Shown one piece after another: positions 23,433 through 36,044 of a stretch of 64,000 nucleotides of DNA. A program made the position numbers and the translations under genes. Under the pieces are notes generated by a model. It was given only the letters and a program-made list of their open reading frames with translations, was not told the DNA's origin and ran no database searches. Position 1 is the stretch's first letter; every line of letters begins with the position of its first letter. Source of the stretch: Latrodectus hesperus (Eukaryota; Arthropoda; Arachnida; Araneae; Theridiidae). The stretch spans positions 121,969,964 through 122,033,963 of the forward strand of contig CM075851.1 in the NCBI GenBank assembly GCA_037975125.1, read 5' to 3'.

Positions 23433-24839
23433 CACTACTGGCCATTAAAATTGCTACACCAAGAAGGAATGCAAATAACAGAATGATATTTATTGGACAC
23501 ATACATTATAGTGGAAAGAACAAGTGATTAGATTTACAGGAAATTAGAATGTATAGATCTTGAGAAATCAGTACCCAGAGCAGCCACCTCTGGTTGCAAT
23601 AACAGCATTTATCCGCCTAGGCATGGAGTCAAACAGAGATTGTATGGCATGTACGGGGATCTCAGTCCATGCAGCTTCAACACTATGCCACAGTTCATCG
23701 ACAGTAGTGGATGGTGAGTGATGGCGTTCCAATCGCTCGGCAACCATTGACCACACGTTCTCAATTGGTGACAGATCAGGAGAACGTGCTGGCCAGGGTA
23801 ACAGTCGAACCTGTTCTGTATTAAGGAAGTTCAGAAAAGTACGGGCAATGTGTGGTCGTGCATTATGTTGTTGAAACAAAGCATTAGGGAGGCCTCGAAG
23901 ATAGGGCAGAGCCAGGGGCCTTAACACATCGGAAATGTAACGGTTGCTGTTCAAAGTGCCGGTAATGCGAACAAGAGGTGATCGAGACGTGTATCCAATG
24001 GCACTCCATACCATCACTCCATCAGATGGGTCAGTATGGCGATGTCCAATGCAAGCTGGCAATGCGCGTTCTCCACGATGCCTACAAACACGGATGCGGC
24101 CATCATGGTCCTGTATACAGAACCAAGATTCATCTGTAAAGATGACGTGATGTCATTCCCGCGTCCAGGTTCGTTGCTGATCACACCTATTGAAGGCGCT
24201 CCTGTCTGTGACGCAGCATCAATGGTAGCCGAAGCCATGGTCGCCGTGCAGACAATCCATGCTGCTGCAAACATCGTCGAACTGTTCGAGCAGAAACTTG
24301 TTGCCTTGCAAATGACTCCATTTCTCGACTCAGGGTTCGTGACGTGGCTGTAAGATCCCTTGTGACCATGCGGATAAGATGTCTGTCTTCTCTGCTGTTA
24401 GTGATGGGGGGTCGCTGAGATCCTGCATGACGTTCCGTATGATTGTCCTGAACCCGTCGATTTCATATTTTGCTAGCAGTCATGGGGTCTCGACCGACGC
24501 GAGCAGCAATATTGCAATACGATAAATTGCAATCCCGGTAGGCTATAATCCTTCCTCGATCAAAGTCAGACACGTGCTGATATGCATTTCTTCTTACACG
24601 AGGCATTACAACAACTTTTTTTTGCCGAAAACAACGTTGAAACGGAAATTGAGTGTGAGAAAACTGCTGTCAAATCTCTGGTTTTATACACTATGTAGAT
24701 GTCGCTACTGTCACCTGCTTTGTATGAATGCGCTGAAAATCTAATCATTTGCATATCACTGCAAGTTCTACCTGTCATGCAAATTTCACGTGTGTGGTGT
24801 GCCGCTTTCCTGGTGTAGCAATTTTAATGGCCAGTAGTG
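23433..24839 (-). mobile_element. Complete-length Tc1-like element with perfect TIRs
   Basis: 1407 bases flanked by TA (23431-23432 and 24840-24841). The terminal inverted repeats at 23433-23461 and 24811-24839 begin CACTACTGGCCATTAAAATT and match over 29 bases without a mismatch. This is the layout of a recently inserted Tc1-family transposon, although its transposase is already inactivated. Confidence 0.95.
23568..24606 (-). pseudogene. Tc1-family DD34E transposase, inactivated
   Basis: Minus-strand start ATG at 24606 ('MPRVRRNAYQHVSDFDRGRI', the N-terminal HTH). The paired-like HTH continues to 'VSARTVRRCLQQHGLSARRP', then the DDE domain: 'VIFTDESWFCIQDHDGRI' (first Asp), 'LFQQHNARPHIARTF' and 'WPARSPDLSPIENVWSMVAE' (Glu). 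It ends 'RGGCSGY'. Lesions: a TGA in 'ASKI*NRR' (normally Trp), a one-base insertion after 'RQERLQ', a second TGA at 'RE*HHVIF' (normally Trp), and the second catalytic Asp changed to His in QQHNARPH (one base, GAT to CAT). The spacing to Glu is 34 residues. The full-length protein would cut and paste the element at TA sites. Confidence 0.92.
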
Positions 24840-25739
24840 TATATAAAATTAAATTTCAAATTTAAATCGTCCTTGCCGATCTAAACTAACGATAAAGTGG
24901 ATATTTAGTCTTGTTTTTTTCATTTTGTTTTCTTTTCTGTTCTATTTTCAATGTGTTCAATTTTGGAAGCAATACCGCTAAAGATTTGAAAACTACTGAG
25001 AACAACATTCATTTTTCATGACTTTGAAAACCTTTACAAATGGAAAAAAATCATAAATAAAAAATACTTCTTTATTCCTGGTAAAAATCATGCATGGATT
25101 TTTTCTCATACGATACTCAGACATTCGATGGCGAACTTCGCCTTGTTCCTTGCCTCTCGAAGAATGCGATTTGAAACATGATGTAAATTCATCGACAAGT
25201 CGAATTAACGACTCCGTATCAATACGATGTGACGTAAATGAAGCGTTATCTCTCGTCATGGATAATTTAAATGAATGATAATTGTAATAAAGTGGTTTAA
25301 TCATAATCTTAACAGGAACGAAAAAAATAACCAATTTAGGGTTAATAAAAAGAGAAATATGAAGTAAAAAGAATTTTGCTACTGAATATCTCTGAGATAC
25401 CTCCGAGCAAAAGTTTAAAGTTACTTGCTTCAAAAATATAATAAAATAGTTTTCTTAGTATTTTTAAATTAAATCCTAAACATTCGGCTCTAAATGTCGA
25501 AACGAAAACACTGAATATTTTCACGTTGGATTAAATAATGCCTTTGTAAATAAATGGAAATTAAATGATGTATCAATAGAAACATAGAATATAAGATTTT
25601 GAAAAGCTTTGATAGTTATTCCAAGAGTTTGGCTCCAAAGTGTTTTGATAATTAATCCAAAAATTACATTTGCCATTTATGAATAATGTGTTTGGTTTCA
25701 GTCATAGCAGCTATGAACAAATGAAAGAGGAACAAATTG
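24840..25739. other. Intergenic DNA with an unrecognised minus-strand open frame
   Basis: A minus-strand frame spans 24993-25433. Its segment at about 25100-25270 reads 'SHRIDTESLIRLVDEFTSCF' and 'GKEQGEVRHRMSEYRMR', is richer in GC than its surroundings and contains two TACGTCA-type motifs. No known family recognised; it could be an old transposon or exon fragment. Confidence 0.3.
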
Positions 25740-25890
25740 ATATATTTAATGACTAAGTCACATCTGTGCGGAAAAGATCTTGTTGAAGGATATTTTTTCA
25801 GTTATTTAAGAATAAAATGCATATTTTTGTGCCTAGAGTACAATTTTAAAAGTTGTGGTACTTGCAATGGGCGACAAGTCAAAATGAGTA
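25740..25890 (+). pseudogene. Diverged copy of the promoter and first exon found at 55.7-55.8 kb
   Basis: CTTGCAATGGGCGACAAGTC (25861 onward) matches CTTGCTATGGGTGACAAGTC at 55790 with two differences. Similarity also continues upstream: CATCTGTGCGGAAAAGATCTTGTTGAA against CGTCTGCGTGAAGATGATCCAGCTGAA, and the stretch before the ATG. In this copy the five-codon start MGDKS is kept, but the splice donor (AAG|GTAAGC there) has become AAAATGAGT, which gives a stop and no GT at the same place. This suggests a dead duplicate of a first exon. Confidence 0.5.
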
Positions 25891-26752
25891 GGAAAATTGA
25901 TATTTAAATTTTAATAAAATGTGTGTCTATTCCTAGGTGCCAGTGTGGAGACGAAATGCGCTAACTTGGTTTACTGTGTTGTAATGTTTTCTTGATTTTG
26001 TATGACGTAACTTTCGTTTTTTGATGTAACGTGATCGTGTACATATGTGAAATGTATTTAGTGTGCTAGTAACTCTTGAAGCATTTGAATAGTAATTTGA
26101 TTTTTTTTTGGCGCGGAAATTGGAAATCTTGCCAAACCCACACAGGAATCAGGGATTTTACCAAGCAAAATTTTTAATTAAAGGGTTTGGAAATTACGAT
26201 ATTTATCGATTATAAGAACTATGAAGTCAAAATTGATAATATTTTTGGGACTAAGCAAATTATATATTTTTGTTTTAAAGTTGATCAAATTTCATTGGAT
26301 ACCATTGCCAAATACATATTGGCTCAGAAAAGAAAAAGCCAACATGTGATTAAATAAAAAATAAGTGCCGAAAGCTTTAAGCAATTTTTTCCTTAAAGTG
26401 AATTTTGAATACAGTAGTTGTATTTTTTAAGTAATTATTTCAATTATTCGTAAAATTTAATTTTTATTTATCTGATATTTATATAAATTTAGCTATATAT
26501 TATTTGACAATTGAATGCATCTCACCTTCAGTGATGTTATGAAATTAATTACTCGCCAAATATATGGTTTGTGCACCAAAATGGAATTCATGTATCATGA
26601 CTCTAATTTCAGAACTTTCAACAATTTAGTTTCTTAGTACCAGTATACTATTTGGACATAGTGTTTCACGTCAAGGCGTTTTAATGTCAAGGAAATCAGA
26701 AATTTTATAATTTTTAAAGTTACGTGCACTCATATAAATTAAAGTCGGTAGG
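25891..26752. other. AT-rich intergenic DNA
   Basis: Nothing recognised apart from the 12-base SINE target duplication at 26741-26752. Confidence 0.5.
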
Positions 26753-27049
26753 GCCGCCCAACTTGTCTAGTGGTCAGCGTACCTGACTGCAGATAAGGAG
26801 GTCCTGGGTTCGGGCATGGATGTACTTTTTCTCTCTATCTATCTTGTCTGTCCTTTCCTTGTATAAATGATGCGTGAATGGTTGCCTACCCTATAAAAGG
26901 GTAACTATAGCATGTGTGTAGAGCAAAGTCGTACTTTCACCTTCATGGTGCTCTGATTAAAACGAAAGAGGCTCCCAATTGACTTAAATTCGCATAGCCA
27001 AGGTATAGCGAGCTTGGCTTGTCCAAGTGTCATTAGTAACAACAACAAC
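26753..27049 (+). repeat. Full-length tRNA-derived SINE, family C
   Basis: Flanked by a perfect 12-base duplication AAAGTCGGTAGG (26741-26752 and 27050-27061). The tRNA-like head has an A box (TGTCTAGTGGTCAGCG) and a B-box-like GGTCCTGGGTTCGGGC. A pyrimidine-rich stretch (CTCTCTATCTATC) and body follow, and the element ends in an (AAC)n tail, as in many arthropod SINEs. About 297 bp. Confidence 0.92.
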
Positions 27050-27419
27050 AAAGTCGGTAGGTTAAAATCCCCAATCCGCTTAAATGAATGCGCGAGACGA
27101 GAAACGCGTTCCTTGGGCTTTTGTCCACTGATTAAAGTTGATTGGTTAGTGAGGTAACAAAAATCGTTTTGGCACTATATTTTACTTTTAATATCACTTT
27201 CGAGACGTATAAGAAAATCTTTCTATAAATCCTTCTATTATAATGACAGTTATCAAGATTTAGATATTTATTTATTTAGACAATATATGATTTCAATAAT
27301 TATATATATATTGTATTTGAAATGTATAACTTTTAACCAGTCTTGAATCAATATTATTAAAATGAATCATGGTTAATGTACATTATTATAATTTGGTGTG
27401 GAATCCAACTTCCTCAGTA

Positions 27420-27518
27420 CACACATGTCATAAGTATCCGTTTATAAGGTAGGCAACCATTCATACAAGGAAAGGATAAAGACAGGAGAGAGAGAGAGAA
27501 AGAGTACATCTATGCCCG
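27420..27518 (-). repeat. Partial inverted copy of SINE family C
   Basis: The reverse complement reads GGGCATAGATGTACTC, CTTTCCTTGTATGAATGG and TTGCCTACCTTATAA, matching about 26813-26925 of the full copy 600 bases away. The tRNA head and tail are missing. Confidence 0.85.
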
Positions 27519-30500
27519 ATAATATTTTTCAACGTGACTTAAGAAATTATATGTCTGTTCGCTGTACTTAAAACTTTCACAGGCCACTTTTATAACATAA
27601 ATATAACAATATTGATATTAAAATGGTGGCGCTTTTTTCATACTTCATTTAACAATATTAGAAAAAAAATAAGTTTCACAAAACTTTTGTAAAAATACAA
27701 TTTTACCATTAATATAAAATGTACGTAATGACTGGAAGTTAATATTAATGTTATTTTCAGAGTACACAGAAAAAATATTAAAATTGACATGGCAAAGTTT
27801 GTTTATTCGAATTATTAATATGGATATCGTAACACTTTCTCGAATAGCATAAAGTGTTTGAATCAATGAAGTCTCCGGAGAAGATATTCTTCCAACATTT
27901 TATCAAAAAACATTTTATATCAAATGTTTTTTCAATATAAATTTTACAAATTTGTATTAATATGTAAATTATTTTCTATTTTTATAAAATTATCCTTAAA
28001 TTAAAAAGTAGTATCCGTGTGTGTAACAATACATTTTTAAGTACAACACAGTGCTTCTCATTTTGTATATTATAATTATTTAAAAATAATAAAACAGAAT
28101 AAAGATATAACTTTATTTAAAAAATGAAATCATTGAAATTGCAACATAATTTAAACGTGTTTCAAAATTGTTAATCAACTTCACGGCTATTTTATTTTGA
28201 ACAAAAGCAACAAAAAATTTGCATATCTATACAAAGATACATATTACAATGTTATAATTACGATTCGCGAATTTCAGAAGAGTTATTAATAGAAACTTTT
28301 GAATTTTTCTTAATTTAATAAATAACCAGGATACCACTAAATTTAGTACTTCGAGTGTCTTGTTGAACAGCATGATTTAAATAACGATTTAATATTGACG
28401 CAGTACATTACTTTGAATCAAAATTTACCATCGTAACAAAATGCGACTATTAATGATACAATGTAAAATTCAAAAATGTTAGGAAGCCTATACAAATTTA
28501 TCCAATCAACAAAACTTCATTAGGGTTTATTAAATTTTTAAATAAATTCTCATTACGTAATCTATTTCTACCAAAGTATTTGATTTAGGTCATATATTTA
28601 TTATAATAGTGATAAATGTTTAAAAATTCTGAAATGAATTTGCGATCAAAACAATATTTAATTCTTAATTATTATTTTATCTTATTATATATTATCTTAT
28701 CTTATTATTTATTACTTTAATTTCCTTAATCATTATTTTAATTCTTAATTATTATTTGTAATTTCAAACAATAAATAACTTTCAGATGATTTTTTCTTTA
28801 AGCTATTGGAAACTGAATTTTTGTAGATAATAATGGAAAGTAAAAATGACACACGAAGAATACTTGGAGTTAAAATTTATATTTTTTGTTAAATTTATTT
28901 TTACATAATTTTTTTTTATTAATTTACTCTATGCACATTTTGCATTACATTGATAACTCATATTTATCATGCATTTTTAATTATCTTCAAATAATATTAA
29001 AATGTGAAACAAAGTATTTTTACTTAAAGCTATTATTATCGCTCTAACGTAAGAATATTATGAAGTGAATCTAGGAAATATACTTGGCTTATTAAATTAA
29101 GACTGAAAAATGAAATATAAATTCCCAAGTATAATTAATATCAATTAAAAAAGTAAATTTCGGTCAATCTTTAAATAAAATTCGTTCTTTAATTACAAAT
29201 AAATCACATTGAATGTTTAAAAACTGAATTTATAATTAATTACAGAACAATCAAAAAGTTATAAAACATTTTTTTTCAGAATATTTCATAGGAAAAAATT
29301 GGATCTGATGAAGGAAGAGATATTAATCTAGATCTATATTAAAGTCAACCAATCTAATGTTTATATTAAACTTTTGTAGTCAAAATAAACTTAATAAAAA
29401 TAAATATACTTTCAACTTGTTTCAAACAATCAGAAAATAATGTTACCGGAAAAAATAATTGCAAAATATCCATTTATATATTAGTTACCTTCGACTCCTT
29501 TTCTTCTGAAAACTTGTTTTCCTTTGAATTCTGTTCCTTTTACCCAACTTTATCATGAATGTCAGTTAAAAAAATCATCTGATACGTTTTTTTTATGTTT
29601 ATCTTTAGCCGATTTTGCACATTCGCTTATCTTACCCACTATTGTGTAAAAAAATAAGATTAAATTACCTTCATATTTGTATAAGATGTCGTTATCTAAA
29701 CTATAAAAATATAGGAGTTATTTTTTTAACTTCTTATCATTCAACAATACTTGCAAATGTTCAATCAATTAAACATAAGTTCGATAACAATGCTTTGCTG
29801 TTTCCATCGCTCAAACAATCACAAGTTACTTCTTCAATAATTTATGCTCATTTTTTGAACTACAATTCGTTACAATAAATATTGTAGAATCATTTAAATT
29901 TAATCATTGCATCGGAATTTTTGTTATGAAATTTTCTATTACCAATCTTATACAAATATAGTTTTTAAAAAACTTTATAAATCGTTGAACTAAATAAATA
30001 TTTTTTAGAACTTACAATTTTGTTTTAAGATATTTCACGTAAAACTTACTTTCGTACATCTACATAAAATTTACAGCATTACGTAAGCAAACACGAGTCA
30101 ATTTTGCTTAAAAGTTATTTTCCATTATTATTCAATTTTCCGCATTGAAGAGAGCGAATTTGTTTCTCAATTCACAAAGCCATCTTATTAAATGTTTATG
30201 TTACAGAGCGTTGGATTTGCGATGCTTGATATAAAATTTTAACTAAGACAGTTGTTTTCGAATCGCTTAAAATATGTCATAGAATATTATAATCCTGTCA
30301 TATAAATTTTTATATCAATATTTTTAATTAAGAAAACTTTTCCCGCGACTCTTAATAGCTAATAATATTTTTTAAACTTAAAATATCATTTAATGATTTT
30401 TAACTAAAATACAAATCTCAAAACATTTACCTAAAATATCAAAAAACCAATTTTTTTATTAAAATATAATCCTGTTACAGAATACTTTAAAAAGAATCAA

Positions 30501-31562
30501 AGATGATTCGCATTAATTTTGGATTTGATTTTACAGTGACCGACTTATAAATCCGTTTTTCAAAAAACAGATTGAATAAAATGTCAAGAAAATATTAATG
30601 CTTTAAAATTCATAAATATGTGTCAACTATCACGAATCTATGATTTATACAAAAATAAAAGTGAATTTAATCACATATTTAGGAAATGTTTAAATTTTAT
30701 CGACGATATAATCCTGTGTTACATATGAAAACATGCACCTGTTAAGAACTGATTTAAAAATGTTTGTTCATCATATCGAAAGCAGCCTTCTTATGAGATT
30801 ACTAACAGTTCAAGGGGGAAAATGATGAAAATATACTTGAAATTTATAAATATATTTCATAGATTCGTTTATTTAATTTAAAATTTTCTTGTAATTTAAA
30901 TAAAGTTTAGACTAAAGTAAGAAAAAGGGATTTTTAGAAATAAATTATTATATATCAGAAGCTATATATATATATATGGTACTCATAATCCAATGTTTTT
31001 TAGCGTATCACAAAAATTTAAAGTTTACTGCTTCTGAATATTTAAATGAAAATTTCGATTACAATCGTATTCTTTTAAACTTGAAATTTTAAAGTTTTGA
31101 ATTTTATTTCCAACATTGCATTTACAAGGAAAAAAATCAACAAGAACTACTCTTTGTTGGAGTTAAAAAGTTTTTCTTAAATTCTTAATTTTGATCTTAA
31201 ATTAAAAGTAATCGCTGATAATTAAGAAAAGACCCGTAATATGATGCACCAATTACTGTCCTTAAACTAAAAAAATCGGTAAGTGCACATAATTTCAGGT
31301 TTATGTGTGAGGGGGTGGTCAAATACTTGGAGGTACTAACTTATATAATTCTAAATTTCTCATTGGAAGGAAAAAAAATGGGACCCTTATCATAGTTTAA
31401 AATAATTAAAATATGTTAGAGTTTTATGAGTTTAAGCAATTAGTTTCAAATGGGAATTATTTTCTTTACTTTATTGCCACTAATTCAAATATTCAACTTT
31501 GGATATATTTTTTCATAATTATCGGCATAACGAATCAAAATACTAGCGTTTTAATCATTTGT
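27519..31562. other. AT-rich intergenic DNA
   Basis: About 4 kb without a supportable gene. Open stretches (27645-27866 minus, 29615-29878 plus) show no known motif. Short AT microsatellite at about 30963-30977. Confidence 0.5.
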
Positions 31563-31820
31563 TTGGCAGAGGTGCCGTATAATCCATGATTTCAAATTCT
31601 GAATTTTTTTGGCGATGAAGAAATGTTGCCAAAATGACGTAATGTGAATTACGCGATGACGTAAATACTAGGGTTACCAAAATAGAATTTTCCGCATAAT
31701 TCTTATAGGAGACCTATATATAACGTATGTATAAATTAATAAAAACGATGTTGCATGATACATAGGAAAATCCGTCAATCTCAGAATTTGGCATCATGGA
31801 TTATACGGCACCTGTGCCAA
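31563..31820. mobile_element. Non-autonomous TIR element (MITE), about 258 bp
   Basis: TTGGCAGAGGTGCCGTATAA at 31563 and the reverse complement of the right end (TTGGCACAGGTGCCGTATAA, ending 31820) are inverted repeats that continue through TCCATGAT and AATTCTGA, about 40 bases in all with few mismatches. Both sides are flanked by TTGT (31559-31562 and 31821-31824), a possible 4-base target duplication. The interior has no coding capacity and carries several ACGTAA/ACGTCA-like motifs. Confidence 0.8.
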
Positions 31821-31824
31821 TTGT

Positions 31825-32929
31825 TTTTCTGAAAAAACCTCATTATTTACATAACCAACAATGAGGAGAAAATTTTATCTATAATTATATAACAAGCTCT
31901 AAATTTTCTTTCAGATAACACCTTCTATCTCAATAAAGATTTTAAAATATGTGATGTGAATTTATTACCGTAAGAATTACCAATAATTTAAGAAGATTAA
32001 TGAAACTGCTTGATATAAAATAAAAAATAACGCCCTATTATATATTTGACTAGCTTGCATTATATTTATTAATACATAAGTGAGTGAAATTTATTGACGG
32101 AAATGATGTATATAATTTTTTCATTTTTAGACAATCCTTTTTGTTACAAAATGCCTTATTAGTTCTTATCGTTGATTGTAGTTCTATAAATGATGTCATT
32201 TGAATGAATTTTATTATTTCCTAAAATTTTTAGCGTTTAAATTTGAAATTTCATTAATTCATGGTTTTTTTTTCAATCAGTTGTAATTGCAAGGAAACAT
32301 TAAAAACTAACATTTGTTACCTTATTATATACATTTATTCATACTTTCTAATTCGTTGAAATACAACGAATGCTTTTTTCGGATATTAGAAAATGTTATT
32401 TCGTTTGTGCAGTATTATACAGAAATTTTTCTCCCCTTTATTCATATTATTTTTAAAAACGATAAATTTTAATAAATTAATCACAAGTGAATTATCTTAT
32501 GCGAACATATCTCACCATTTCACAGATGTTACCTATATTTTGAACATTATTACGTACACTGTCATCAATAACTAAATGACTTCAAATACTAAAATGTAAA
32601 GCCATATTGTAAGAAGTAGAATTTTAGTTAAAATAGGCACAATGTGAGAGAATTTGAAAATTATTAAAACTAGAACTGTTATCAGTCACAAAGTTCTTCA
32701 TATTAATTCGAGAGAAAATAGGTTGTCCATCTACATGATTATCGCAACGATTAGCATTTATGTAGCCTATCATAGAATATGTAACAAGAAGCATTTTCCA
32801 ACAAGCCGATGCTGAGAGGATTCAAAGAAATATTTCATAAGAATATTGCTGACATTCTTGATCCCGTGTAACGAACACTATAATAGCTCAAAGCAGTTGT
32901 AAGGCATTTTTAGTATTTACCACGTAAAT
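31825..32929. other. AT-rich intergenic DNA
   Basis: No supported gene; the open stretch at 32393-32575 has no known motif. Confidence 0.5.
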
Positions 32930-33088
32930 TGTCTTTTTGTCTCAAGGGAGGAAACCCGGAAAATTCCAAGCACATACCCCAACGATGTGCATGCAGAAAC
33001 GCATTTTCGTTGTTAAACAGTGGCTGGGATCGAACTCGGATCTTTTGTTCTGATAGCGCGTTGTGCTACTGGCAGAACACGGGGTGCC
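32930..33088 (-). repeat. tRNA-derived SINE, family D
   Basis: The reverse complement begins GGCACCCCGTGTTCTGCCAG, with TAGCACAACGCGCTATCAG and a clear B box (CCGAGTTCGATCCCAGCC), then GGAATTTTCCGGGTTTCC and CTCCCTTGAGAC. This is a tRNA-like head with a SINE body; it does not fold as a tRNA I can support. Confidence 0.7.
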
Positions 33089-36044
33089 AAATCTAAATCC
33101 TTGCATGGCTAATGGTTCTTAGGTTTACCTTAATCGAGCATATAAGAGAATATTTAAGAAAATAAATAGGTAATTTTACATGTTCAGCCAATATAAGGAC
33201 ATATTTGGAGTGTTCATGTTCAGAAAACACTTAAAAATTTTAAAAAACTATAAATGTTCGAGCTTTAAATTACAACTGGCATTCTCTTTAAAATTAGCTT
33301 AACAATATTTTAGAAACACAATTACATTTTTTGTGAGTTCTTCAAAATTCAATAGACACACCAAATTTAATATTATTCTATTCATATACTCAGTCGCAGA
33401 ATTTTGCTTATTTCAGGTACTAACAAGATTGAAAATTGTAGTATTTATCGATATTTTTTTTCATCGCATGTGGCTACGATACCCATTTTACGTCCCCCCC
33501 CACAAAAATTAGTAATATAATATGCAAAATAAACTTATGATAAGAATATATAATGCATATTACAATAGAATGTGAAGTATCAATTTTAAAGTAATTTAAA
33601 ATATAGATATTTGTAAAGATTCAGATTAATTAGGACACATGTCAACAGAAAAGTCAGATTTAGTGGCAATTTAGAATTAGTTAAAAAATATTGTTTATCT
33701 TAGATATTAATATAATTATTTAAAAAAAGAATACAATTTTTAAGCATTGAAATTATGTTAATATATAAGTAAATAATACTTATTAAAGATAATAATCTGA
33801 TATATCAATTATATTGAATACATTTTCTTTACCTTTGATGAAGCAAACTGATCAATTACTTCGGCACTTCCAATTTTTCTGATTCTACGCCTAAAAATGC
33901 TACGTCAATTAAGCGCGTGATCATGATTAAAAAATCACACCTTTTCTCATAAAAAAAGTTTTTATAACAAACAAAATGTCTATTATAATTGTAGGTTAGT
34001 ATATACTAAAAAGACCCATCAATTTTAATACAGATAGGATTTTCATAACGTTAGTCATTTGAATTTTATATAATCGCGCTAATTTCTAAGTCCAATTCAG
34101 TTCTAAATCCAACTTTGATATTACTAAATATAGTAATACACCTTTTTTCTAGACAAATATATTTTTTATAATACAATAAATATCGGGATCAGTCTAAAGC
34201 GTGCATTTTATATTAAATGGACGCAATAATTTCAACATAAATTATTTCTATTGAAGAGCAAAATTTGTTTGGTATTTAAAAATTGATCATATTTCTAAGA
34301 TTCAGGAAAAGGTTTGGATACAAGGAAAAATATCAATTTATTTTCAAACAAAATAATTATAGGGAGAATGCAATCTGTCTTATCTACGGTTTAGTGCTCT
34401 TCTCCGATTTAAGTCTCGGGTATGGTAGACCTTTACTACGCATTTTCTTCACAAACAATGAAGGAATATTTAAATGTTGAAAAATTTTTTTAATCTTAAT
34501 TTTATAATAATTACAAACTTAAAATATTTTTTGTGCTATATTTTAGAAGAATTTAATTTCAAATATACTGCGAACTTTTATGATTTAAATACATAATGGT
34601 GTTTTATTTTAATTTGAAACAGTCGCAACTTTGAGATAAATGAAAAAAATCGTTGAATGCTTTTTTTTCCATTATACCATTTTTATATATTTATAAAAAA
34701 TAATTTTAAGAAAGTTCATGTTAATTACGTAATGCACAAAAAATATAGAATTTTATTCTAAGCCGGTGTCAGATTGCATTTATATATCTCCCTCCCATTT
34801 TATAGATAGTACAATTTTCGAATGTGCTATAAATTCTACAAAAAATTTTAATCACTTAAAATGTACTCGCATTTTCAAGTGAAAATTAATAAAAATATGT
34901 ACTTTTATCTTCTTCTTATTTTTTTTTTATAAATTATGAATCTTTGCTTATAATGAATTCAGTTTAACAGCTCTTTTTGTATTCCTATTCATATGTAGTC
35001 ATATTTGGGAAATGAAATACTGGTAAGATTTATGAGCTATAACAAATTATCTTTTCATCATTGAACTGAAATAGAGGAAATACTGGCTCAGAAGAACTCA
35101 ATTTATTACTCATTCTCGTTGAGATATTTAGAATTGAGAAATATTCACCACTCACACCACATAAAAATTGGAATCCCCTGTTAGAGGGTATAACATTAAT
35201 CTCGATCAAGATATATCCACATAAAAAATTATTTTGATTTTGTTTCTACCTAATAGGAAATTTCTAAACTTTTAATGTAGTTTTCGATTAATTCAAGGGA
35301 TACAATAAAAAAAAACTAAATCTTATTTTTTGAAAACCTAAACAAACTTTTGTCTTAATCTGAGAGAAGCCTTTCCTTTAAAATGGAGTTAATATTTTTC
35401 CTAAATCCATTGGTTTTTGAAAAATTATGCAAAAACATTTCTGGGTTGATTAAATGAAGAGAAAATTCAACATTATAATGTGTTATTCTTACTCAACAGA
35501 ATGTTTCTGGGTTAGATTACGCTATGTAATTATCCTAAAAAGTAAAATTATGTAATTTTTTAAGCTACAGAATAAATCTCGATTAGCCAAACACTTAATG
35601 AAAACTTTCACTTTTCAATCATATTAAACCAGTATTACAAATTTTAAAGTATTTTGTTAAAAATATGAATGGTTTTATATATAATCTAAATTAAGCAGAA
35701 TGCTTAAATAAAGGACATCTTTTTTTATACAAAATATAAGCAACGCAAAAAATAAAAAAACATTATTTATTTGTTGTGTTGCTTATATTGTTGTGTTGAA
35801 AACGATATATTTGAATTTAACATATCGTTTTCAAAGCATGTTTATAGTAAAAATGTTAAAAATATGAAATAATTAAGCAAATACTCTCCAAAATTTATTA
35901 AATGTAAGTATTTATGATGCTATATTAATCTCTAATACATTGTAACAAAAAATATTAAAAAGGTTTGTTTCATTCACATATGAAGTATAGTGGATATAAA
36001 TTGTTTATTTTATTAATCTAAAAAGCTATTTAAATTACACATTA
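33089..36044. other. AT-rich intergenic DNA with hairpins
   Basis: No supported gene (the open stretch at 34283-34480 is unrecognised). Two adjacent foldbacks lie near the right end: ATATAAGCAAC...GTTGCTTATAT (about 35737-35788) and TTGAAAACGATAT/ATATCGTTTTCAA (35796-35834). Bases 35806-36044 are the left half of a duplicated segment (see 38424-38767). Confidence 0.5.

Noticed and set aside
24036..24353. Plus-strand 105-codon frame
   Set aside because: Antisense shadow of the Tc1 transposase coding sequence, which has the real motifs on the minus strand.
26753..26830. Possible tRNA gene
   Set aside because: A and B boxes are present, but the acceptor stem does not close and the unit is followed by a SINE body, AAC tail and target duplication.
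29615..29878. Plus-strand 87-codon frame
   Set aside because: No recognisable domain, no splice sites in support, no codon bias different from the surroundings.
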